A stretch of DNA of 64,000 nt from Chrysemys picta bellii (lineage: Eukaryota > Chordata > Testudines > Emydidae): contig NC_088795.1 of the NCBI RefSeq assembly GCF_011386835.1, positions 16,225,441 through 16,289,440 of the forward strand. The letters are read 5' to 3'. Position numbers and translations under genes: made by a program. Positions 45,856 to 56,870 of this stretch are shown here, one piece after another (the first letter of the stretch is position 1; each line of letters opens with the position of its first letter). The notes below the pieces were generated by a model. The model searched no databases. It had not been told where the DNA came from and saw only the letters and a program-made list of their open reading frames with translations.

Positions 45856-46019
45856 TTCCATGAAAGATTTGCAGAGCGCTACTCTTTGCCACTTTCAAGG
45901 AATGGTGGTATTTACTTGGGCAGTTATTCACTAGCAAATTAGGAACATCAGAATGATGTAAAGGTCTAGAAAAGAATTTAAAAATGGGCCAAAGTGGCTG
46001 GTGGAGACTTAAGTCTTTC

Positions 46020-46105
46020 CCCCCCCTCTTTTCTATAATAAGATCAGCCAAACTTTAGGTCAGATAAGATGAGCATAATGGTCCCTTCTGCCCTTAAAAT
46101 CTATT
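46020..46105 (+). mobile_element. CR1 LINE 3' fragment
   Basis: 'aggtcagataagatgagcat', 'aatggtcccttctgccctta' and 'aaatctat' are the plus-strand CR1 3' end, decayed. Confidence 0.72.
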
Positions 46106-46479
46106 TTTAAAAAGCTATGCATAGATTTGGCATATATATTATATATATTTGGCATTGGATTATACTATATATACAGCTACATACATAAACAGAAATATAA
46201 AGCAAATAAAAGTGTGGCCTTAATTATCAGGAAATATTTAACAATGAGTCTAATAGATTGTGGAACAACTGGAGGCCCATTGCCTGAGTGATTTAAAATT
46301 ATTAATTTTATTATTTTGTAAAAATGGGCTATACCTGAAACCAGTTAGAGCAAATGGCCCAGGATAGAGGACTCTGGAGATCTGTGGTTGGCAGCCCATA
46401 CCCCGATTGGGGTGACGGGCATGAGTGAGAGTGAGTGAGTATTGCAGTCGGGCCTAGGAGCTGAGTCCTGGGCCTGGAC
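46106..46479. other. AT-rich non-coding stretch
   Basis: (AT)n tract at about 46130-46175; otherwise nothing recognised. Confidence 0.4.
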
Positions 46480-46560
46480 CCCATTGTGCTAGGCCCTGTA
46501 CAAACACAGAACAAAAAGACTGTCCATGCTCCCAAAAGCTTACATTCTGGATTGAAGGAT
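46480..46560 (-). repeat. MIR/L3-type repeat tail, minus strand
   Basis: 'ggaccccattgtgctaggcc', 'ctgtacaaacacagaacaaa' and 'agcttacattctgga' are the reversed tail, well preserved. Confidence 0.65.
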
Positions 46561-47788
46561 ATAATGGAAACAATGCTGTGCTAGCAGAGGGAATGGGCAA
46601 GAGGATTTAGCAAAAAGTAGAGTAGAATCATTATTAGATTATCACAAGCTATAGAAAAATCTACATGAATGAATGGCCAAGTTCCCATGCTGACCATTTT
46701 ATGCAGGCATGTGATCTAATCTGTGGCATAATATATTAGTGACCCCAAGTATCTATAGGCTGTGTGGGGCACCTTAAAGAAAGCGCAATGTTCAGTAGTA
46801 GAGCCTTTCAAGGCAGACCCTCTTTTGCTAACTAATTTATTAAAAGTGTAGAAATTCTTTCACTGGGTTATTTGCAAGTCCCTTGCTCCTCTATGTCAGC
46901 TGCCCTTGGCTGCAATAGAACCATAAAACGTTTACTGCAAAGCCATGAAGAATCCATATGTCCATTTGATATGTCAGGCCACCAAGAAGCCAGAGCTTGT
47001 GGGGTAGCATAAGGATATCTGAAGGTGACACATGCTGTCATTTGATGAACAGAGCTGCAGAAGGGGATTCTGGCAGCCACTACCTTGGCCTTGACAACTT
47101 GTGATGGTGACCAGGTGGGGTGTGTTATCTTAATAGTCTGGAGCTCTTGTGAATTATTTGCTGATAGATGTAAACAGCTGTTATTCTTGGTAATGGAAAG
47201 CAATTAGAAACATCTGTACTCTTGGCTATGAGTAATGCCTCCTATCCTGAATGCTCCCATGTGCCAATTGGAAATAACTACATCATGAGAATGGGGCTGG
47301 CAATTCTGCACCGTATTATGGACGGATGATTAGTACTGAGCTGTGAAGAACAAGAGGTGAAGTGCAGTAGAATGAGGCTGTACCTGTGCTTTAGAAAAGG
47401 AGAGAAAAGTTGCTGCTGTAGCTACAATAAGGCGAGGCAGAAAGCAAGCGCTTTGGTGCTTTCAAGCCAATCCCAGGGCAATGACAACGTAATACTCAGA
47501 GCCGGGCACCACCACCAGCTTGGAAAATTATCGATCACGACAACATCATGCCCCAGTGTTGTGGCGTTTGACAGTTTCCTTCCTCCCAGTTTTGTTTAAG
47601 GAAGCAGTAGATGCCTCAGCAAGTTGGCCAAAACGATCCATCTCATTTTCTCTCTCCTCGGTTTTTTATCAGGTTGCCGATCATTATGCTGTCTGAGCTG
47701 GCTGGAAAAGTGTGCAGCAGAGATGAGCAGGGACAGACTGTCAGAAGAGCTCAACACCCAACAGCTCCCATTTATGCACCTAAATGTA
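46561..47788. other. non-coding stretch, no gene seen
   Basis: No recognised element. The 111-codon minus frame at 46868-47203 has no domain. Confidence 0.35.
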
Positions 47789-47917
47789 GCGCCAGACTTT
47801 CAAAACTGCCCGGCACCCAGTGGCTTCCATTTGACTCAGTAGGAGGTGCTGGGAGTTGTGCTAATTTTGAGCATTTGGCTCCAGGGTGGCTGTTGGATAG
47901 TTTTGACAATCTGGCCC
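47789..47917. repeat. palindromic module, subfamily ii
   Basis: Ends 'gcgccagactttcaaaactg' and 'agttttgacaatctggccc', with 'cggcacccagtggcttccat' facing 'gtaggaggtgctgggagttg'. 129 bp. Confidence 0.68.
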
Positions 47918-48406
47918 TCTGAGCTGGCTGTCCGTGAGTCCTGTCATCGGTCTGACCTACCAGGGAATCATTGGCTAATCCTACTAGGGTGGTTTGAATT
48001 GTTTTGCAAAATTCTAAATTTGAACAAGAGAGTCACACTGCCACTAGTTCTTGGCACTTGTTCTAAGCGTGCCTACCCTTTGCGGGTGCAAAGAAAACAT
48101 TGCAAAACTGAACCAGTGTCATGCTGCCTGGGACAATCGGAAACACCGAGGTTTGAACTACTTAATCCGTCTCAATGAGCTGATACTTCTGAAGCCTAAC
48201 GACAACCAGATTTTTTTTTTCCAATTTAAGTGCAAAACTGCATCTATCATGCACACATAGGATGAAATTCACCACTGGGCAGATCTTTAGCAGGAAAACA
48301 GCACTGACCGAGAAGTCGTCTTTTAGAGAGGTATTGTAAGAACTGATTTTGATTTGGAGGAGAATAGCTTTTCACACTTGCAGAATTCAATGTGAATAGG
48401 GTTTTC

Positions 48407-48546
48407 TTGCTGTGATTCTACAAGGTGCTGGGCGCCTTTTGAATGATGCTGTGTGCTCTCAACGCCTGTTGAGTGGTAGTTAAGGGCACCAAGTGTCTCT
48501 CATAAGGTTCTCAGCACCCTGCAGAAGCATTCTCAAAGTGTATAGC
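48407..48546. repeat. palindromic module, subfamily v
   Basis: 'gattctacaaggtgctgggc' faces 'ctcagcaccctgcagaagca', with 'ctcaacgcctgttgagtggt' at the hinge. About 140 bp. Confidence 0.58.
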
Positions 48547-48598
48547 TAAGCACAGTTGTGCTATGCAAGTGCAGGAAGCTAAATTAATTGAACACTGA

Positions 48599-48947
48599 GG
48601 GTACGTCTACACTACCCGCCGGATCGGCGGGTAGCGATCTATCTATCGGGGATCGATGTATCGCGTCTAGTGTAGACGTGATACATCGATCCCCGATCGC
48701 CCTGCCGTTGACTCCTGTACTCCTCTGTGGCGAGAGAGTGTGTAGACAATGAATTGCTTACACAGACAATTGCTGGCTTTCAGAAGCCGTCCCACACTGA
48801 CAGTTCAATTGGGGCAAGCGCTCCGGGTGCGGATGCACACTGCTGACACAAGGAGCGAAGTGTAGACATGATAAGCGATGTCATTATTGCAGCGGCTGTA
48901 TGCCAACGTAAGTTAGGTCAACTTAATTTTGTAGTGTAGACATGGCC
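48599..48947. mobile_element. Harbinger-type MITE with internal hairpins
   Basis: A 349-bp element. Ends gggtacgtctacactac and gtagtgtagacatggcc are inverted repeats with 14 of 17 matches. Flanks are tga (48596-48598) and taa (48948-48950), a decayed 3-bp duplication fitting Harbinger. Two hairpins lie at the left: acccgccg/cggcgggt (about 48614-48633) and a roughly 25-bp stem around 'gtctagtgtagac' (about 48644-48699). No coding capacity. Confidence 0.82.
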
Positions 48948-49436
48948 TAAGAGAGATTTAGGCTGAGCAAACTCTACTGGTGATATGGTCAGCTTCTCAA
49001 CAGAACATTTCTTTAAGATGCAATTTGTATATATTGAAATAAACAGAATTTACCATCTATAATATCTCTCACTGCTGACTCGCAATATAACATCCCATAG
49101 TGCAAGTTAAACTTTGCACAATTTATTATTAACATAGGGCCAAATTCATGGACCCAAAGCAGACTGGAAGCAAACCTAGCTTTATACCACCTTTGGGAGT
49201 GCCATGTTGTGAGGTCAGCCTCAGAGCAGATTTAACTTATTTTTGGCTACCCATAGGTCCCTAGGAGTGGTCTGTTCAAGAACAGGTGGGTGGCATAAAA
49301 CAGATACACTGGCTCTGTGCTATTTGGGGAACATTCTGGTACTGGGGTGGGGGGTGGGTGCTTCTCCAGGGCATGGATCCGGATGGTGTATGGCCTGTTT
49401 ACATTGCTGAAAATTAATTAACGGGCTAGAGAGAGG
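48948..49436. other. non-coding stretch, no gene seen
   Basis: No recognised element. Confidence 0.35.
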
Positions 49437-49662
49437 AAAGATTGTGCTGTTGTTAAGACACTGGACTTGGATAAGGAGACCAGGGGCAATTTCTGGCTCT
49501 ACCACAAAATTCCTGTGTGAGTTTGGGCAAGTCACTGAATCTCTCTGTGTCTCAGTTGCATCTGTGAAATGAGGTTAATACTCCCATACTTCAGAGGGGT
49601 GGTGTGAGGGTGAATCCATAAATGATCCCTCATCTGAATACCTCACAAACATTAAAGTGCTT
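49437..49662 (+). mobile_element. MIR-like SINE, near full length
   Basis: 'gttgttaagacactggactt', 'ggcaatttctggctctacca', 'gtgagtttgggcaagtcact', 'gaatctctctgtgtctcagt', 'gcatctgtgaaatgaggtta' and 'acattaaagtgctt' run in MIR order for about 225 bp. It is the best plus-strand copy in the window and directly adjoins a palindromic module at 49664. Confidence 0.82.
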
Positions 49663-49663
49663 A

Positions 49664-49808
49664 GGGCCATATATTTACAGGTACTTAGTTTGGTGCCTAA
49701 AGATGCAGATCAGTACCTAGTAGGATTTCAAAGGCACCTAACGCCACTGAAATCACTAGGCATCGATCTGCCTCATTCGATACCTAAATATCTTTAAAAA
49801 TCTGCCCC
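49664..49808. repeat. palindromic module, subfamily ii
   Basis: Ends 'gggccatatatttacaggta' and 'tatctttaaaaatctgcccc', with 'cttagtttggtgcctaaaga' facing 'ctcattcgatacctaaatat' and a palindromic middle 'tacctagtagg'. 145 bp. A short (GAT)n run follows at about 49811-49826. Confidence 0.65.
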
Positions 49809-49826
49809 TAGATGATGATGATGATG

Positions 49827-50758
49827 GATCCCTGAATTGGGATTATAGACTTAAAATTTGCTCTCCACAAATATTGCAGAGCTCTGGGTCGGGACCAAAC
49901 CATGTTGAAATTCAGGAGGGTGTTTCCATTGGCTTTAAATCGGGCCTATTGCCAGTTAACTTCAAATTAAATTATTAAAACTTTAACTTTATGAGGGGGG
50001 AAAAATCCATTTACGTGGAGTGGAAATGGATGCCAATTGAGTGTTAACCTGTTTCATTTGGAAGGCCGTCCTATATTTAGATAAGAATGTGATTAGTCGA
50101 TGTTTCTTTTTAATTGCAATTAAATAAACAACAATTAAACATGTTCTCATGCCCTCCCATGCGCCTCCACCCCTTTCCATGGCTAACTTTTTGGCTGCTG
50201 TTCTTGTTGTTAGAACCTGCTAACTTCATCAGCCAAGCTTCCCATCAGATCCTTCAACAAGGATCCATTTATCACTTCCAATGGCAAACTCTGAGTGACC
50301 TAGCCCAGGAGGGCACTGATGAATGTGGAGACTTCAAACTTCATGTGGGTTTACCATTCCACAGTGACCGGCCAGCAGACGAGTCCCTGCTGTGCAGAAA
50401 AGACTCCACCAGTTGCTGGCAAAGCAGCACTCTCTGCGCACTGGCATTCCTATTGTTGCATTCTAGTCCCCGAAGGAACCAGGCCCAGATGAAAGAATTG
50501 TGGGGCCCTGTGGAAATTGGAGGTCTGCCCTCCATCTTTAAACTAGACAGAGCATGTGATGAACTAAACAATCTGCTGCCATGGGCAAAACTTCAGTGTA
50601 CCACCCCCTCCTACTTCCTAGAACAGACGTTCTAGGGGGTGAACACTGGACTTTCTCTGGGGTGGAGGGAAGTGCGACAAGCCATCTGATGGTTTGGTGT
50701 TTATGGTAGAAATGTGTGGAGTGGCACGTGTCAGATCACAGCGCAATCACTCAAGTTT
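49827..50758. other. non-coding stretch holding the longest frame
   Basis: The 173-codon plus frame 50114-50635 has a hydrophobic run (FPWLTFWLLFLLL) near residue 21, but no domain, no Kozak context of note and no related copy here. Its length equals the chance maximum for 64 kb, so I do not annotate it as coding. Confidence 0.35.
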
Positions 50759-50881
50759 AGGGTGACCAGATGTCCCGATTTTATAGGGACCGTTCTGATA
50801 TTTGCGGCTTTGTCTTATATAGGTACCTGTTACCCTCCCACCCTGTATCCTGATTTTTCACACTTGCTGTCTGGTCATCCT
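50759..50881. mobile_element. short MITE with 10-bp target duplication
   Basis: A 123-bp element, ends agggtgaccaga and tctggtcatcct (11 of 12 complementary), flanked by a perfect 10-bp direct repeat actcaagttt at 50749-50758 and 50882-50891. The interior has 'tgtcccgattttatagggac' (hairpin-forming) and 'ttttcacacttgctg'. I know this sequence as common in turtle assemblies. A 9-10-bp duplication would point to a Mutator-like rather than hAT origin. Confidence 0.85.
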
Positions 50882-50891
50882 ACTCAAGTTT

Positions 50892-51257
50892 GGCCCAGCA
50901 GCCCCTCTGTCATGACTGGGGCCGGTGGCCAAATGTGAGTGAGTGGCGTTGTGATGTGGTGCACAGGGTTTCAGCACCACTAATTTTGGTTTTTTTCCCC
51001 CGCAATAGTCAGGGCCTCCCTGGGATGTGGGCCCTGCACTAGTGCCCCGAGTGCACAGTGGTTAATCCGGGCCTGGAAGGAAGGAGAGGAACTGAGCCTG
51101 CAGGCTCCAGTTGAAGCCAGAGGAGTTATCATGAATGGATAATGAAAAGTTGGGTACTTTGCTCCGTAGGCCTCATTTAAAACGATCCGGGTTTGTTTTT
51201 AATGGAGGCAGAGTTAGTGGAGAGAACTGAGAATATGGGGTAGGGGAACACGTTAAT
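50892..51257. other. non-coding stretch, no gene seen
   Basis: No recognised element. Confidence 0.35.
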
Positions 51258-51427
51258 GGGTCTCATTTTGCCATCACTTACCCCAGTTTGAACCAGGGGT
51301 AACTCCATGGAAGTCAGTGGAGTTGCACCAATATGAAGTGGTGTAAGTAAGAGGAGACTCAGGCTCATTGTAGCTGTATACTGGCATAGCTCCACTGAAG
51401 TCTTTTACACCAGATGAGGATCTGGCC
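51258..51427. repeat. palindromic module, subfamily iv (double unit)
   Basis: The first half is a palindrome around 'ccatggaagtcagtggagtt' with 'ccatcacttaccccagtttg' facing 'tgaagtggtgtaagtaagag'. The second half ends 'acaccagatgaggatctggc'. Probably two merged units. Confidence 0.6.
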
Positions 51428-51562
51428 CAATAAGTTTGTCATGTTTCAGTTTCGTTTGTCTGTTATCTTCTCCAAAGGGCCGAAACAAGGAACTGCCCTT
51501 TTACAGTCTCAAAGCCGGGTGTGTCCTGAAAAGAATACAACATGCAGCTGTGTTTTTGATGC

Positions 51563-52382
51563 TGTCATAACTATAAAGGGAAGGGTAACAGCCCTCCTGT
51601 GTACAATACTATAAAATCCCTCCTGGCCAGAGACTCCAAAATCCTTTTACCTGTAAAGGGTTAAGAAGCTCAGGTAACCTGGCTGACACCTGACCCAAAG
51701 GACCAATAAGGGGACAAGATACTTTCAAATCTTGGAGGGGGGAAGGCTTTTGTTTGTGCTCTTTGTTTTGGGGGGAGTTCGCTCTTGGGACTAAGAGGGA
51801 CCAGACATCAATCCATGCTCTCCAAATCTTTCTGAACAAGTCTCTCATATTTCAAACTTGTAAGTACAGCCAGGCAAGGCGTGTTAGTTTTATCTTTGTT
51901 TTCTCAACTGGTAAATGTACTTTTTGTTAGGGTGTTTACCTCTGTTTGCTGTAACTTTGAACCTAAGGCTAGAGGGGGTTCCTCTGGGCTCTTTAAGTTT
52001 GATTACCCTGTAAAGTTATTTTCCATACTGATTTTACAGAGATGATTTTGACCTTTTTCTTTAATTAAAAGCCTTTTTAAGTAACCTGATTGATTTTTTT
52101 CCTTGTTTTTAGATCCAAGGGGATTGGATCTGGATCCACCAGGAGTTGGTGGGAGGAAGGAGGGGGATGGTTAATTTCTCCTTGTTTTAAGATCCAAGGG
52201 GTTGGATCTGTGTTCACCAAGGAGTTGGTGGAAGAGTCTCTCAAGGCTACCCAGGGAAGGGAGTTAGCCCACTGGGAGTGGTGGCAGCAGACCAGATCTA
52301 AGCTGGTAGTTAAGCTTAGAAGTTTTCATGCAGGCGCCCACATCTGTACCCTAAAGTTCAGAGTGGAGAAAGAGCCTTGACA
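51563..52382 (+). mobile_element. solo LTR, 820 bp, perfect 5-bp duplication
   Basis: Begins tgtcataactataaaggg and ends gagaaagagccttgaca (TG...CA), with a perfect 5-bp target duplication gatgc at 51558-51562 and 52383-52387. There is no internal retroviral or gypsy coding sequence and no second LTR, so it is a solo LTR left by recombination between two LTRs. A TATA-like/AT-rich zone is not obvious. Inside, a block of about 55 bp (ttttagatccaaggggattg ... ccaccaggagttggtgg) is duplicated at about 52107-52160 and 52186-52233. I recall this LTR as abundant in turtles. The intact duplication suggests a fairly young insertion. Confidence 0.9.
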
Positions 52383-52544
52383 GATGCCAATTAGAGATGA
52401 GGACAAACCAACACCTTGGATCTGAACGCCACTGAAATCTGGGCTGACTTGAATTCACGATCATATGTGATATTTGACCTCTACATCTGTAATGGTTTGG
52501 ACTAAAATCCCGATCCAGTGGTCCTACAGATACCAGAGTTGTCA

Positions 52545-52610
52545 GTGGAGATTGAATCTGGGACCTTGCAGACTGAAAACTCACTGAAAACTTTAGCACT
52601 TGGGCTAAAG
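52545..52610 (-). mobile_element. tRNA-like SINE fragment, minus strand
   Basis: 'tggagattgaatctgggacc' (reversed B-box region) and 'aaaactttagcacttgggct' with 'aaagga' (reversed A-box region) match the family at 25060 in reverse. Confidence 0.45.
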
Positions 52611-53346
52611 GATTAAATGTGAGAGAATATCAGGCTGTTTTTAATCTCTGGAGCCAACTGCTAGTCACACCTATTGTCAGAGTATTTCCCGAACGCACTG
52701 ATTTCTGGGGGGCTGGCAAGGATTGAATAATATGGATCCAAATGTTGTGGCTGGAGCCCGATCTCTAATGAAAATACCTCGGTAATACATCATAGTTCCT
52801 AAAGGCCATTGGAATCCAATATCATTGTGAGGAGAGAGAACTTTTACAGGTGGCTTGGTGCTTGGGAAAATAAAAAGGTGAAGGGTGTCGAGGGAGATCC
52901 ACGTTCAGAGATCCAGAAGGCTGTATGTGTCGGAGGAAATGTTAAAAGCAGCAAAACGAAAACCTTGCATATCAGTCAGTGTGAAAAAAAATACACATGG
53001 GAGAAATGACAATCCAAATAGACAAGGCGAAAACTCCAGTCTGGGATTTACCTGGGACTATGACCTGTGAAGAGAGTGTCCATTGAACGAATACATTATG
53101 TCATTCACTGGTCACAGGTAAAAATGCCAGACTCACAGCAAGTTGCCTAGCTTACATGGGCTCATGTAGCATTACTGTGGTATAATGCAGCTACATTCTC
53201 GTTGCATATCTCGTAGGTACCCTCTTCCAGGAAGGGAAACTAACGCTGCAACTAGCAGGCCAAATCTTTTAGATCTTGGCATGGGCTCTCAAGCGATCTC
53301 ACCAATCTTAACCGTGATCAAGAAACCTTGCCACATTGGCTCATCC
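52611..53346. other. non-coding stretch upstream of LINE relic
   Basis: No recognised element. 53185-53346 is in frame with the endonuclease start that follows and could be the 5' part of the same LINE, but shows no motif. Confidence 0.35.
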
Positions 53347-54448
53347 CTGAAAATCGTTCAGCTACGTGTTGAAGGTGCCTCAGCTGCCAAACATTCCACT
53401 CTCCAGTCGTTTGCCTCCAAACAAAACACGGATGGAATCTGCCTTCAGGAGAGACACTGACTCCCTTTCTGCCAGCACCATTTACAACTGGCCCAGCTTT
53501 CCACGGCTCACTGATCAGTACAGCATTTGTATCCCACACAACATCTCTACTGAAGAAGCTTACATGCGGTTCACAAAAGCGATACAAAGTTGACACCAAA
53601 TCAGTTACAGGAGGTTGTTATCAGACCTACATTCCCTGTGTCGATGAGGACTGTGCAGAACCGCACAAGCAATAGGAAGAGAGTCGTGATCCAGACATTG
53701 CCACCCATCTTTTAGACATTGTGAACAGTTCTAGAAGAGTGAGCAGGCTACAATAGAACTAAACATGCCAAGATCAAGCCGCAAAGCTGTAGTACCTGAG
53801 ATAACGTGCTGCCTCTCACCACCTGCATCGAGAATGGTTTCCAGAGCAGGCAGAAGACAGGTGCAGCATTCCTAGATCTTATGCTCCATGTGACACGATA
53901 TGGTCTACTAAACAAATTGTCATTGGTCCTACCAAAGTGAGTTGTCATGGCTGGGGAAATGTTGCTGAGAGGCTGATGGTTCCAAGTTTCATTTGGACAA
54001 ACCAGTTCCTGGAGGTCCCAAAACAAAGGTCTACCGCAAGCCCAGTTCTAGCACTGACACTTTTCAACCTCTTTACAAATGACCTTCCCGCCACCATGTT
54101 ATGTATGCAGATTACATCTGTCTGGCAGTACAGGACCAGGATTCCAGTCATCTGGAAGAAGTCCTGAACACTGATGTGAAAACAACGGCCCACTATGACA
54201 AAAGATGGAGATTTAAACCGAGTACCAAAAAGACTGTTTCCAGCAGCTTCCATGCATACCATACAAAGGCCAACAAACAGCTCAACATCTTCCTGAACAG
54301 ACACAGGCTGGACCACAGCCCAAAATCTGTGTATCTAGGTGTTACACTGGTCTGTACCTTGAATTTCAAGGAACACCTAAGCAAGACCTCGCTGAAAATA
54401 AACACAAGAAACAGCCTGATCAGCAAACTAGCTGGTTCTACCTGGGGA

Positions 54449-54585
54449 CATAGGTGCTAGAATTAGGGGTGTGGAGGATACTGCTGCACCTCCTGGCTTG
54501 AAGTGGTTTCCATCATATATAAGGTTTACAGTTTGGTTCAATGGCTCTCAGCACCCCCACTGTACAAATTATTCCAGCACCCCTG
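54449..54585. mobile_element. hAT-type element nested in the LINE relic
   Basis: A 137-bp insertion with ends cataggtgctagaatta and ttattccagcacccctg (imperfect inverted repeats, 13 of 17) and a perfect 8-bp target duplication cctgggga at 54441-54448 and 54586-54593. The LINE's conceptual protein stops at GSTWG on the left and resumes with WGANVQ on the right, which independently confirms the borders. Confidence 0.93.
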
Positions 54586-54899
54586 CCTGGGGAGCCAATG
54601 TGCAGACAGTAAGAAACTGGCCTTGCCTTGCGCAGTTCTGTAGTTCCCAGGTGTGGCTCTGCTCTTTTCACACAGGACTAGTAGACATTCAGCTGAATGT
54701 GTATAACAAGTGTTGTGAGACCAACCAAACTGGCTTGGCAGCCAGTCCAGTCCAGCGTCACCTTCCTGATACCAGGAGACAAGTGGCCTTGCTGAATCTG
54801 CTCCTTACGGTGCAAGACATGCCACATCTACAGCAGTTTAAAGATGTGTTTAATCCACCAAGCCACCTTCTCAGCTCAAGGGACCCTATTTGGCCAATT

Positions 54900-54964
54900 C
54901 TCTTAAGGAACCTCGATGACCCTTGCGGTCCTTTCTAACGCTATGGTTCTGTGATTCTATGATG
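54900..54964 (+). mobile_element. CR1 LINE 3' tip nested in the LINE relic
   Basis: 'aaggaacctcgatgaccctt', 'gcggtcctttctaacgctat' and 'ggttctgtgattctatgatg' form the plus-strand CR1 3' end with its octamer-type tail. Both flanks are LINE coding relic, so this is a second insertion. Target duplication not resolved. Confidence 0.82.
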
Positions 54965-55255
54965 TCGTCCCCAGCTGGCATACTAGGTGGCAAGAACAAG
55001 CTTCAAACAGCCAATTCCGGTCTTGTTACAGATCCACAGTCCAGCTCTCTGGTTTTGACTTTCCTTTCCAGTTTTGGGTAAAGCTCAATCACATCAGATG
55101 TGCTTCTAATGACTAATTTGGGACTCCCTTCTTTACCACGCTGACCAGTTAGAAGAGGTACTTGCAGGCTGCACCCTTCGGCCAGGCTGTTCAGTTCCCT
55201 CATGGACCTGCACAATGTCCTTCCCTCAGCTACTGAATGGTTAAGACATGTAGCC

Positions 55256-56815
55256 TAACATACTTGACTTGACTGTCTCTGTAAATGCAATCAGGGCCTG
55301 AGAACAGGGAAGTTCTGTGTAAACAATCTGATGAATGGATATTACTGGGTGCATGAGAAGGACTTATGGAATTCTGCCTTGTTCAGAAGTCTTTGTGCCA
55401 CTGGAGTGCCAGGTGGCCTGACAGCTGGCTTTATTGGCTACATGAGTTCTGTGGAGTGGGAGAATCCCCAGAGGATGTAGAATTGGTGTATCTAGCCCTC
55501 CTTCCTAGACTTGTCTATGGGGGTGTGGCTGGGAGAAAGAAACCGTGTCCTGAGTACCACTGTGCTCTGATGATCCTTGACTGCAGAAAGGCCGCTTAGG
55601 GGCTGTTGGAGCCTGATGTGAGGTTGAGAAGCCCTGAGGCTGGTGTTAATTATGCAGAAAGTTGAAACGGCCTATGATGGCCTTGAGGATTGTGGGAGCA
55701 CACAGGCAGCATAAACCTGCCCATACCTAGCCCCTCAGATGTAGCTAGTGGAACTTTGGTGCAGTTCAGCCTTTAGGTCAGCATGCCCCTTCTCTTCAGA
55801 GGAAGGAGGGAGGGTACTATTTTACTTACCCAGAAACCGCTCCATTCATAATGGTTTAGATCTTGTGCTGGGATTTAGATCAAGAGCCTTTGCAGCTATG
55901 GACAGAGCCAGTAGATGGTGGTCTTAAGTTGTCAGCTGCATAGTCTGCAACACCTGGCAGCTCATAGAACTCATACAGCAATGAGTGAAGTACCGAAGTT
56001 CACTTTTGCATTGTCACGTTATATTGAGAAGTGGCGGGGGGTAGAGAACGAAGGTTTCTAAAGAACGAGATTGATCTTTATTTTCTGAAAACTCTGTTCT
56101 TCTAACAAAAGAAAACTCAAACAGGGTATTTGGGCATGAATACTTGTAATACTATCTTGCTTTATTTATCCTAATATCCTATGTGTGATTTATCATGTTT
56201 TGCTCCTTGAGAATTGGGGAAAACTGAAAGCTTCGCACAAAGAGTTTTGAACACCAGAATGCTACTGCAAGATCATCTATAACTCATAATCTATGTACTG
56301 CGGCACATCACTTTAGTATTCCCATTGTCAAGTGCATTACAGAGACATTCGCTTGCAATAGGTGTTACAATACCTTGTAATTCTGTGCAGACTGGCTGGA
56401 ATTAAAGACTTAAAAGATTAATTTTGAGTTGAAATATTAAAAAATTAAATAGAATGTTTTATCATAATGACATAATTTAAAACTAACTAAAAATAGCATT
56501 AATAATAATCATGTTAACTCTCCTTTCATTAAAAGAAGACATTTAGCACTAAATTATTAAGTGATCAAATTTATGAGGCCCGAGTTAGCAAAGATTTTGC
56601 CCCAATGTAAAATCATGCGCTGTGATTTCTGTCTAGTGCTTGCTGCAAATGAGCAATTACAGTAAAATTTGGAGGATGTTTATAAAACAAACACTTCAGC
56701 CTTTTAACCATTGGCAGAATGGTACATTTGTGTACAAAATAGATGGGGGTATGTTGTAACACTGCCAGCCAGAATTAGAGGATATACAGGAGAAAAAGTA
56801 CATAATGTGCAAAAG

Positions 56816-56870
<55 letters not shown>

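Larger units (their letters stand above)
53347..55255 (+). pseudogene. decayed non-CR1 LINE: endonuclease start, reverse transcriptase, C-terminus
   Basis: Relic of a non-LTR retrotransposon ORF2 on the plus strand. In order: (1) 53347-53460 encodes the start of an apurinic-type endonuclease (QLRVEGASAAK ... GICLQERH, matching the N-terminal 'NVEG' and 'LQETH' signatures). Most of the endonuclease after that is deleted. (2) 53545-53672 encodes the linker seen between the two domains in this family (RFTKAIQS, then YIPCVDEDC in another frame). (3) 53860-54460 carries the reverse transcriptase core in shifting frames, including a FLDL block, an SSWR/GLPQ-like block and the catalytic box at 54104-54115, here YADY instead of (F/Y)ADD. 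(4) After an inserted hAT unit, 54594-54893 continues (GANVQTV, then HTGLVDIQLN). (5) After a CR1 tip, 54966-55255 encodes the C-terminal region (VQLSGFDFP, WVKLNHIR, ending with a LHNV..SATEWL block). Multiple stops and frame changes make it dead. Clade is not CR1; I cannot name it with confidence. Confidence 0.8.

Noticed and set aside
50114..50635. Longest open frame in the window (173 codons, plus strand)
   Set aside because: With stop density near 5% per codon, 64 kb in six frames is expected to give a longest frame of about 170-180 codons. No domain, and no related sequence that I recognise.
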